61,663 bases of DNA from SVTX01 sp964526505 (GTDB lineage Bacteria > Bacillota > Clostridia > Oscillospirales > CAG-272). The position numbers were made by a program, and so were the translations under genes. Position 1 is the stretch's first letter. Every line of letters starts with the position of its first letter. The notes below the pieces were generated by a model. It saw only the letters and a program-made list of their open reading frames with translations, was not told where the DNA came from and ran no database searches. This document shows positions 35,426-44,100 of this stretch, piece after piece. The stretch lies in assembly GCA_964526505.1 (NCBI GenBank), contig CAZGJC010000005.1, positions 1 to 61,663 of the forward strand, given 5' to 3'.

Positions 35426-37000
35426 TCATTTAGTGTTTGTAAGTGCTTTTTCAACTATGTCTTTGAGTTCTTGATATTCAATCGAACCCTCGCATCTAAA
35501 CACAATAACACCTTCCGCATCAATTACAAATGTCATCGGCCACGCCACTTCTCCGCCGAGTTTTGTGTAATAACTGTCTGACGGATCCTTCGCAACAATC
35601 ATATTGCTTCCCGGGAACTCATTATTAATATATTCTCCACCTTCTTCTATGTTGTTGTCGGAATGAACCGCAACAACCACAACACTGTCTGAATATTCCG
35701 ATGCAATCCTATTAAAATGCGGTAATTCCTGAACGCAAGGTCCACACCAAGTACCCCAGAAATTGATAACCGTAACCTTGCCCTTTGTGTCGGCAAGACT
35801 GAACGTTTCACCGTCAACATATGTATCAAGTCTCATTTCAGGGCAGAGATTTCCAACCTGGTTGCCATATTCTTTTTCAATGATTACGTCGTCATTACCG
35901 GACGTTTCCGTCTCTGACGGGTTGCTGTTGTCACTTGACGACATATCGTAAAATACGTTATAGTAAAGCAATGCGGAAATAAGAAGTACAGCCATAGCGG
36001 AAATAACCGTAATTATAATTGCTTTCTTTCTCTTTTCGACCTTTACCTTGTTCTCTTCGACTTTTGCATCGTATTCAGGTGTGCCTATGGGCGTTGTTTC
36101 CTTGTTAATTCCCGCCTCAACGTTCAAAAAGACTTTGGTACCCTTCCAAGAAATAGCACCTGTCGGACAGGAATCCATACATTCCCCACAACTTATACAT
36201 TCCTGATCCCCAACGTGATTTATATCCATTTTACACTTTTCTACACATATTCCGCAAGAAATACATTTTGAATTATCGAGTTTAATTCCGAAAAATGAAA
36301 TTTTGTTAAATAAACCGTAAATTGCACCAAGTGGGCAGAAGAAACGACAGAAAAATCTGAATATAAATATAGCACCTGTCACAAAACTCACAAGAAGAAT
36401 AAACTTCCACGTAAATATCGGACCGAGCATGGAAAACCAACTTGCGTTTACCTTATTTGCAAGCAATCCCATTGCACCTTCAAGCGTTCCTGCCGGACAA
36501 ATGTATTTGCAGAATCCCGGCAACGGCACACTCTTGAACATGTACATAAGCGGGAAAATCACAACAAACACAACAAGAATGACATATTTCAGATAAGAAA
36601 GTATTCTTGTAACCCTGTTTTTCTTCAATTTTGGAGTTTTGATTTTATGTAATAATTCTTGAATAAGTCCAAAAGGACAAAGGAACGAACATATCCAACG
36701 TCCCGCAATAATTCCATATAAAGCGATTATACCGAACATATAGTACGGTAATCTTTTATTAGAACTTGCAAGCGAATTTTGCAAAGCCCCAAGAGGGCAA
36801 GCTCCGGATGCACCCGGACACGAATAACAGTTAAGACCGGGAGTACATATATTTTTAAGCGGTCCCTTGTATATGGTACCCTTTATAAAACCCTTTATGT
36901 TAGCATTAAAAAGCAGTGCCGCATATAAATTTATGATTCTTCTTTTGGTCGGCTTATGTGCTTTAAACCAATCTTTTATTTTATTTAACGTTTTCTTCAT
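35426..37000 (-). CDS. 4Fe-4S membrane protein (NapH-like) fused to an extracytoplasmic TlpA thioredoxin domain
   Basis: A 524-residue fusion. The N-terminal Cys cluster CTPGLNCYSCPG...ACPLG (Cys52, 58, 61, 68) and four or five helices carry NapH/YccM-type CxxxCP motifs (CSFLCPFG at 104, CKYICPAG at 164, CRFFCPLG at 218). Two ferredoxin-type 4Fe-4S sites follow (Cys246/249/252/256 and Cys268/271/274/278). Then come a helix at 326-348 and a TlpA/ResA-like domain with WCGPC at 418-422 and cis-Pro488 in WPMTFVID. The layout suggests electrons move from cytoplasmic ferredoxin through the membrane to an external disulfide reductase. The ATG at 37000 follows the upstream stop by two bases, so coupling is likely. 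The thioredoxin partner is unproven. Confidence 0.88.
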   Translation of the reverse strand: MKKTLNKIKDWFKAHKPTKRRIINLYAALLFNANIKGFIKGTIYKGPLKNICTPGLNCYSCPGASGACPLGALQNSLASSNKRLPYYMFGIIALYGIIAGRWICSFLCPFGLIQELLHKIKTPKLKKNRVTRILSYLKYVILVVFVVIFPLMYMFKSVPLPGFCKYICPAGTLEGAMGLLANKVNASWFSMLGPIFTWKFILLVSFVTGAIFIFRFFCRFFCPLGAIYGLFNKISFFGIKLDNSKCISCGICVEKCKMDINHVGDQECISCGECMDSCPTGAISWKGTKVFLNVEAGINKETTPIGTPEYDAKVEENKVKVEKRKKAIIITVISAMAVLLISALLYYNVFYDMSSSDNSNPSETETSGNDDVIIEKEYGNQVGNLCPEMRLDTYVDGETFSLADTKGKVTVINFWGTWCGPCVQELPHFNRIASEYSDSVVVVAVHSDNNIEEGGEYINNEFPGSNMIVAKDPSDSYYTKLGGEVAWPMTFVIDAEGVIVFRCEGSIEYQELKDIVEKALTNTK

Positions 37001-37002
37001 TT

Positions 37003-37797
37003 TCAGCCCAATCCTATACATTCAGTGCAAAGTCGTATTGCTTTGCCGAGTACGTCTGCCATACCGCCGTTGATAATTCCCACAATGACAAATGTAAGTG
37101 CAACAACTAAAACCACGATACGCACTCCGCAACGTATATGTTCCTTTTTATGTTCCAATACCGATTTATCCGAATTTTGTACAATATATTTGTGTGAAAT
37201 TGCCTCCTTGAGCAAGGCAACTTCCGAAATTTTGCTTTCATGGCATATTATACTGCACGCAAGGCAAAAAATCAATGCAACCACGCACCAAACAAGTACA
37301 ATAGCAACAGCCGGTATAATACTGCCGTTTATATCGTATTTCTCGTAATTTGAGGGGTTTGCTATACGAATAAGCGGAAAAATAGCGGTTAGCGTACATA
37401 TTGCGGTGCAAATAATCATTGCGATTTTACGTTTTTTGCGTTCGTATTTAATTTTCTTTGAAAGTTCAGCCTCACAAAGATTTAAGTCGACTTTTTCGGC
37501 AAATCTCTGTCTCATCATTGAATAATTCTTTGATTTTTTGCCAATATTCGCTTTACCCTCTTTTAAGGGCAAAAAAATCGACAAAATAAGTCCACCCAAA
37601 ATCAACGCAATAAAAATATAAATAGCAACCGAAATCTTAGATAACTGTGCAATAACAATTTCACGTGTGAAATTTGCGTGTGTGCTGTGATATATTCCAT
37701 AGCAAGATAATATAAGGCTTAAAGCCGTTATTGTCGTAGATGCCGATAGAAAAATACCGTAAAGAATATGTATGAGTTTTATTTTCTTTTCAGACAT
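37003..37797 (-). CDS. membrane protein with CD1871A-like CXXC C-terminal tail
   Basis: A 264-residue protein. Five helices are predicted (about 7-30, 50-72, 125-147, 160-184 and 226-247). The C-terminal 45 residues, from the last helix through GIINGGMADVLGKAIRLCTECIGLG, look like a complete CD1871A-family CXXC protein, which usually stands alone as a gene of about 45 residues. The first 215 residues are not recognised. It ends two bases before the Fe-S/TlpA gene, and CD1871A-like proteins are commonly met beside such Fe-S membrane proteins. The CTEC pair may be a redox or cluster ligand. The position of the CXXC relative to the membrane is not certain. Confidence 0.65.
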   Translation of the reverse strand: MSEKKIKLIHILYGIFLSASTTITALSLILSCYGIYHSTHANFTREIVIAQLSKISVAIYIFIALILGGLILSIFLPLKEGKANIGKKSKNYSMMRQRFAEKVDLNLCEAELSKKIKYERKKRKIAMIICTAICTLTAIFPLIRIANPSNYEKYDINGSIIPAVAIVLVWCVVALIFCLACSIICHESKISEVALLKEAISHKYIVQNSDKSVLEHKKEHIRCGVRIVVLVVALTFVIVGIINGGMADVLGKAIRLCTECIGLG

Positions 37798-37832
37798 GTA
37801 TCATTCTCCGTTTCAAATTTAAATACCATATA

Positions 37833-37861
37833 ATTATATCACATTATACATACAAAGTCAA
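37833..37861 (-). promoter_or_regulatory. sigma-A promoter of the CXXC/Fe-S-TlpA operon
   Basis: TTGACT (37856-37861), a 17-base spacer and TATAAT (37833-37838) on the minus strand. Confidence 0.8.
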
Positions 37862-37893
37862 TATTTTTCGGTCAAAGTATGGTTTATTTCAGC

Positions 37894-37937
37894 AAAAAAT
37901 CGGCTTGTTCGATGATTACCGCACAAGCCGATTTTTT
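37894..37937 (-). terminator. intrinsic terminator of the redoxin lipoprotein gene
   Basis: A 15-bp stem (37894-37908 with 37923-37937), 14-base loop and T tract on the minus strand; A and T tracts flank both sides. Confidence 0.85.
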
Positions 37938-37945
37938 TATTTTAA

Positions 37946-40849
37946 TTATGCGTTTGAACCCGGTCCGTAATGCCTATAAAAGAAACAAAGTTTAGTCCAA
38001 GAATGTTCCGCTTCAAGCGAATACGTATCCATAAACACTTGAAGTAACTCCGCAAGTTCTTCCGTTACCGCAATGCAACCATTAAGTTCTTCATTATCAC
38101 TGTTGGTAATAAGTTGCTCTGCATATTCCTGCATTTCGGCAGTACGATCGCCTATACCGTGATATATACCGTTCATAACATCATCTATAAGATCACGGCG
38201 TTGCTCGTATTTATAAGATTTGCCATTACCTTGACTTTTTTCGTCTTCGGTCTGCCAAAGTTCTATAAATCCGGTTTCAATATCCGTTCCGGACTGTTCG
38301 AATTGCTCGAGATACATTTCAATCTCTATATCCAACGCTGTCTTTTGGAAATCAAATGCTCCGCTCTTTATGCCTTCAAGAATGGTATTTTCGAACAAAT
38401 AAGCAACCCCAAAATCCGCATAAAGCACGGGACCAGCTGTGCCGTCGGGATTCTTGGCGTAATACAAACCGTCCTCACCTAAGATTACATCGACACCACC
38501 CGCATCAGGCTTGCCGAACATATCAAGATTGCCGTTTTCGTCATCCGCCATCGTATAATAATTGTTAGAAGCAAGCGTAAATACATCGGCAGTTTCGCCC
38601 ATATAATCTATGTGGAACTCAATCGTGCCATATGCATAGTAGTCATAGTACCAAATGTTTACATAATACGTTTTCCCTGCTTCCATATACGTATATATTG
38701 ATGTGTTATTTTCATCTGTCACAGGATTCTTTTCAATCCACTCATATCCGTGGATATCACTGAGATTTTCATCCGTAACCATACCTTCAGTCATTATATA
38801 ATCACCACTTATGAGAGTGTCTTTGGTGCTGTAAGAAGTAACCCTGTACGCTCCCGATACTTCGGGAATAAATTTGAAATAGTATCCTCTCGGATTTAAA
38901 ACACGGGTATATGTTGCATAGTTAGCACCGAGTTTACCTTCATAAGCGGAAAAAGTTGTAAGACCTTTTATCGGGTCGCTAATATGTTCAACTCCCACAC
39001 CATACGAGTCATAGTATGCACAAAGTTGAAGCCATTGATTTTCCTCTCCCTTTTCCTGTCCGAGTGTTTCAACAACAACTTCAAGTATCTTTTTGAGTTC
39101 ATAAGTCACTGTACTGTAACCCTCGATAGACGAGTTTGCAGCATAAATTGAGTAACTTACAAATTTGTCCAACAAATCATTGTCAAATTTGTCACTGTAC
39201 TCTACCACAAGTTCATATATGGAGTCGTTAGCAAAAACGTTATCCGTTGTCATACTTGCAAGAAGAAGGGGTCCGTCAGAAGCACCGACGTGATAATAAC
39301 CGTCATTTCCAAGCACATAGGAAATATAGTTGTTGTATCCCGTACCCACATCATTGAAATCTGTTGCCGCCCATCTGAAAATGTGTACAGGCTCCAAGAT
39401 TTCATCAACACTGTTCAAAACACGAAGATTATTAATGTAAACAGTATCATCTCCCACAGAACCCGAGCTGTCTTTCATATAGTGAAGTGCCAATTTGTAA
39501 GTTCCGTCATTCAAAGCAACGTACGCATATTCCGTTTCCCATTGACTGCTCCGTCCCGAAATCTCGTGAATCAACTGACCATCTACATAAACATACAATA
39601 TGTCCTTGTCTTCTTCACAAGATGACCAATAATCAAACGCAATCGCTTGACCCGCTTCAAGTTTTATGTCGACGTATATTGATGCATACGAACTGTTTTT
39701 ACCGCTATTGGATGCCATAATTGCAGGTTTACCACCTTTCACAATGTCATTTCCGTCTTTATCTTTCGTTACAAAAGGCCAAGCGTACTCACTGTCGTAT
39801 GGCGTATATGTCCATCCCTTGTCGGGAGATATAACACTGTTAATCTCGTCGGAAGAAGGCATCTCAATTCCCTCATCGGAAGGCTTCGGCTTCGGAGTAA
39901 GAATAGACGGGTCTTCTATAATCTGCTGATGATATTCATCGCCGGTAAACCAGGCAATTATTGCGGCGAAACCGTCGTATGAGGTGTATCCCTCAACTTT
40001 AAGGCAAACAACACCATATCTGTCAATTACAACCGTTGTAGGATAGCCGGCTATTGCGAAAGCGTCAACAAGAGTTCTGTCCTCATCATATCCCATCGGG
40101 AAAGAAAGACCACCCTCATATGTCTTCTTATAATCCTCGATTGCCTCGTTATCATCTTGCGGCGAAAGAGCAAGAATTTCCATAAAGTCTATATTTTCCG
40201 TATATGCAAGACTCATATCGGGCATTTCATACGAACACCAAGTACATCCGTCATACCAGAAATTGAGGAGGAACATATCCTTCTCTTTTAAGGATTCCGA
40301 AAGAGTTATTTCTTTGCCGTCAGATGTCGTATAGGTGAAATCGTGCATTACGTCGCCCAATTTGTAAGACGACGGTGACGTTCCGTCTTTGATAACATCC
40401 GAGGAAACCGTAATAGACGCATTTGTTCCGAGGAACGATGCCTTGCTCTCTTCCGCAACGTATCCGTCGGGCAATTTCGAAACAACTGCCGTATATCCGT
40501 TTTTTTTCGTCAAAGAAACCGTAGCAACACCGTTTTCGTTTGTGGTGCCGTATCCGACAGCAGTATCGCCATCATATATCTCTATATCCACACCACTGAG
40601 AGCCATACCGCCCTTTGTGGTTATAGAAACAGAATAATTTGTTTTGTTTTTGTCCTCGTTACCTGCTTGACCGTTTCCTTCACTCGTGTCAACCTCTCCG
40701 GATGTATCACTTTCCGTATTCTGTGTGGTTTCGGTTTCAGATGGATTATCCGTCTGATCTTTATCACATCCTACAAGGACCGTGGTACAGAGTGTCGCAA
40801 GCATTGAAACAACCAACAAAAGTGAAAGTTTTTGTTTGAATTTTTTCAT
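37946..40849 (-). CDS. multidomain lipoprotein with CTWC redoxin domain and duplicated C-terminal module
   Basis: A 967-residue lipoprotein (lipobox LVGC, Cys28) with an acidic Thr/Ser linker and a prealbumin/CNA-B-like beta domain (about 70-155). A TlpA/redoxin domain follows (about 163-310, with FWYDGCTWC giving Cys202 and Cys205, and cis-Pro in AGYPTTVVIDRYG). A jelly-roll-like domain lies near 385-490 and a second (SGAYRVTSYSTKD to YGTIEFHIDY) at about 680-770. Two related modules, near 505-620 and 780-967, both begin with a LGxDGxYY...GPxL pattern and end with WxxLCxxYxxYGxG. AAGGAG lies seven bases before the ATG at 40849. It is upstream of, and in the same direction as, the CXXC/Fe-S-TlpA operon, so it may be that system's extracytoplasmic partner. 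The function of the repeated module is unknown. Confidence 0.78.
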   Translation of the reverse strand: MKKFKQKLSLLLVVSMLATLCTTVLVGCDKDQTDNPSETETTQNTESDTSGEVDTSEGNGQAGNEDKNKTNYSVSITTKGGMALSGVDIEIYDGDTAVGYGTTNENGVATVSLTKKNGYTAVVSKLPDGYVAEESKASFLGTNASITVSSDVIKDGTSPSSYKLGDVMHDFTYTTSDGKEITLSESLKEKDMFLLNFWYDGCTWCSYEMPDMSLAYTENIDFMEILALSPQDDNEAIEDYKKTYEGGLSFPMGYDEDRTLVDAFAIAGYPTTVVIDRYGVVCLKVEGYTSYDGFAAIIAWFTGDEYHQQIIEDPSILTPKPKPSDEGIEMPSSDEINSVISPDKGWTYTPYDSEYAWPFVTKDKDGNDIVKGGKPAIMASNSGKNSSYASIYVDIKLEAGQAIAFDYWSSCEEDKDILYVYVDGQLIHEISGRSSQWETEYAYVALNDGTYKLALHYMKDSSGSVGDDTVYINNLRVLNSVDEILEPVHIFRWAATDFNDVGTGYNNYISYVLGNDGYYHVGASDGPLLLASMTTDNVFANDSIYELVVEYSDKFDNDLLDKFVSYSIYAANSSIEGYSTVTYELKKILEVVVETLGQEKGEENQWLQLCAYYDSYGVGVEHISDPIKGLTTFSAYEGKLGANYATYTRVLNPRGYYFKFIPEVSGAYRVTSYSTKDTLISGDYIMTEGMVTDENLSDIHGYEWIEKNPVTDENNTSIYTYMEAGKTYYVNIWYYDYYAYGTIEFHIDYMGETADVFTLASNNYYTMADDENGNLDMFGKPDAGGVDVILGEDGLYYAKNPDGTAGPVLYADFGVAYLFENTILEGIKSGAFDFQKTALDIEIEMYLEQFEQSGTDIETGFIELWQTEDEKSQGNGKSYKYEQRRDLIDDVMNGIYHGIGDRTAEMQEYAEQLITNSDNEELNGCIAVTEELAELLQVFMDTYSLEAEHSWTKLCFFYRHYGPGSNA

Positions 40850-40957
40850 AATCATTCTCCTTGCTTTTCTGATGGGGTTAAAGTTGTCTTCCTATTATTA
40901 TAATGCAACGCATATGGAAAAATCCGTATGTTGTAACAGAAAAACATTATTTATGAT

Positions 40958-40986
40958 AGTATATCATATCCAACTTGCAAAGTCAA
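40958..40986 (-). promoter_or_regulatory. sigma-A promoter of the redoxin lipoprotein gene
   Basis: TTGACT (40981-40986), a 17-base spacer and TATACT (40958-40963) on the minus strand. Confidence 0.75.
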
Positions 40987-41053
40987 CACTTAAATTGTTA
41001 AAATTTATAAACGCCTATGTTTACAAAATATACAAGATTTTTTTCGACACATA

Positions 41054-41062
41054 TGATATAAT
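41054..41062 (+). promoter_or_regulatory. extended -10 promoter of the subtilase operon
   Basis: TGATATAAT is an extended -10 element with no good -35 box at the usual distance. It would start transcription about 65 bases before the subtilase ATG. Confidence 0.5.
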
Positions 41063-41135
41063 GTTGTTTATGTATAGTGGTATATTATGAATATTTATAC
41101 CATAATCCACACAAAGAAAGGTAAAAAAACAGATT

Positions 41136-44100
41136 ATGAAGCACAAAACCTTCAAAAGAATCGGTATATCCGTGGTTACAACGCTTCTTGTTCTGTCAAT
41201 GTCTCTTGCAATATGCATATCGACGTTTAAGGAAACCGCATCCGCAACATCCGACTCGTCGTCTTTCATATCGCAAATAAAACAGGAATTGAACACGAAC
41301 AAAGAAAAATACTACGACACATCGAAAGTTTATCAACTTCCAAGTACCGTAAAGGACACGGATGAAATATCCCTTATCGTAGAGGTTAAGCAAGACACCC
41401 TGCTTGATACATACAAGACACTCAGTACGAATATGAGTTTTTCCGAATACGCAGTAACCGATGAGGCGAACGCAATTCGAAACAACATAACAAAACTCAA
41501 AAACGAACTTCTCAACGATCTTGACAACACGGATATCAATTACACGACAGGTGCATCTTATTCTGCAATCATCAGTGCATTTGAAATAAAGATTCAAGCA
41601 TCGGACTTTGAAGAAACCTGCACTCTTTTCGGCGAGCGTGCAAATGTCATTGTAAGTGAAACCTACAATGCAGCCGAAACGCAAATCGTCGAAAACAACG
41701 TTAATGTATTTGACACAGGCATCTTCGACACAACAAATTTCAAGTATGACGGAACAGGAATGGTTGTAGCGGTTCTTGACACAGGTCTCGATTACAGCCA
41801 CACGGCTTTCTCACTTGCCAATTTCACAGCGAACAGAAGTCAACTCGGTCTTACCAAAGATAAAGTTGCCGCACTCTTGGCAAGTCACGACTTCGCTTCG
41901 GAAAGACTTTTCGACGGTCTTACCGTTGACGATGTTTATTACAACGAGAAAGTCCCATACCAATTCGACTATGCGGATTACGACAGTGACGTAATGCCCG
42001 TCAAGAGCAATCACGGAACACACGTTTCCGGCATTATAGCCGGTAAGGATGATACTATCACAGGCGTTGCCCCCAATGCTCAGTTGGTAGAAATGAAGAT
42101 ATTCTCCGATACATACGATACGGCAATATCATCTTGGATCCTCACTGCCCTTGAAGACTGTGTTTACCTCGGCGTGGACGTTATCAACATGTCTATCGGT
42201 ACAAGTTGCGGATACAGCCGTGAAAAAGATGCCGATGCGATGTCCGGAGTTTACGACAAGATACGTGACGCAGGCATAAGCCTCGTTGTTGCCGCATCCA
42301 ACAGTTATAACTCAACTTATGGTTCTGAAAAGAATGGAAACCTCGGTCTTACGTCTAATCCGGACAGTGCAACGGTAGGTTCCCCCTCGACTTATGAGAG
42401 TGCTCTTTCGGTTGCGTCCATCAGCGGAACCAAAACACCCTACTTCCTCTACAACGGAACAATTATGTATTTCTTGGAAGCCAATGATAAGGTTTCCAAA
42501 GAAAAGAGTTTCCTTGACGACATTCTACCGGACGGCGTTGATGAAATGGAATTTGAATACGTCACCATCCCCGGCGTCGGACGTGCTTCCGACTATTCAG
42601 GTCTTGATATGTCAGGCAAGATAGCCCTTGTTAAGCGTGGAGACACAACGTTCGAAGAAAAAGCAAACGCCGCACAAAAAGCAGGAGCGGCAGGTATTAT
42701 CATTTATAATAACGTCTCCGGCGAAATAAAATTAAGTGTCGGCGATGCAACGCTTGCCGTTTGTTCTATGAGTCAAGACGATGGTGAATTACTCGCCTCC
42801 GCTCAAACAGGAAAAATAAAAATCAGTCGTAATCAGATGTCGGGTCCGTTTATGTCTGACTACTCTTCTTGGGGTCCCACTCCCGATTTGAAGATTAAGC
42901 CCGAAATTACAGCACATGGCGGTTCTATTCTCTCTTCCGTTCAGGGTAATGCATACGAACGCATGTCGGGTACTTCCATGGCGTCTCCAAACATGGCAGG
43001 TGCCGTTACGTTACTTCGTCAGTATGTTATTAACAAATTCCCGTCGATTTCGGAGAACAAGACAGCCGTTGCAAGTACGGTAAATCGCTTGTTTATGTCT
43101 ACGGCGGATATCGTTATGAACACCAACGGACTTCCCTATTCAGTAAGAAAACAGGGTGCAGGACTTGCCAGCCTCGATAACGCAGCCAAAAGTAATGCAT
43201 ATATAATAACATATGATGAAAACGGTAACGCCATGGACAAGTCAAAAATTGAACTTGGCGATGATCCAAACAAAACCGGCGTATATACACTAAAATTCTC
43301 CGTTTACAATTTCGGTAGTGATACACTCACATATGACATTTACGCATATGTTATGACGGAAGGCGTAAGTGATACAGAAACAAGTCACGGTGATACAACA
43401 GTAACCGAAAAAGCCTATATTATTGATGGTGCAAAAATCGCAATCAGTTCAAATGCAGTTTCAAATGGCAACCTTTTAACTGTCGGTGCCGGACAAACCG
43501 CAGATGTAACCGTAACAATAACTCTCAGTGATGCTGATAAAACATACCTTGACGATTCATTTGCAAACGGTATGTATGTCGAAGGATTTATTTGCCTTGA
43601 TGCAAAAGAAGAAAATTCCGTAGATCTCAGTGTTCCTTACCTTGCATTCTATGGCGACTGGACAGTTGCTCCTCTTTTCGATATCGACTACTTCGAAACA
43701 AGCAAAGATGAACTTGACGACTCTATCAGTACTCTTGATAAAACTCTCGCAGATGCTTATGCATCACGTCCGATAGGCGGACTCAGCGGTGACTATATCA
43801 GTTACCTCGGTTCTTACTACTTCCAGCAAAACCCCAGTGCAACTCCGATATCCGCAGACAGAAAGTATATATCTATTTCAAATCAAGAGGATACCGTAAG
43901 TTCATTACGTTTCCTCTGGATGGGTATGTTGCGTAACGCAGGTAAAATTGACATTACAATAACCGATGACACAACCGGCGAGGTTGTATTTGAACGAACC
44001 GAAGATCAGATACGTAAATCGTATGGTGACGGCGGTTCGATATATCCCGCAAGCGTGGAAATCGAATTTGACGCAGTAAAAGAAAATTTGAAGAATAATA

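Noticed and set aside
40850..41135. Possible small gene or riboswitch in the 286-base gap before the subtilase
   Set aside because: Only two promoters and AT-rich sequence are visible; the plus-strand ORF there starts inside the lipoprotein gene antisense and lacks an RBS.
41196..41801. 201-residue minus-strand ORF inside the subtilase gene, and other long antisense frames there and in the Opp binding protein gene
   Set aside because: These are shadows of strongly coding frames, lack RBS and show low-complexity Cys/Val/Phe-rich composition typical of antisense translation.
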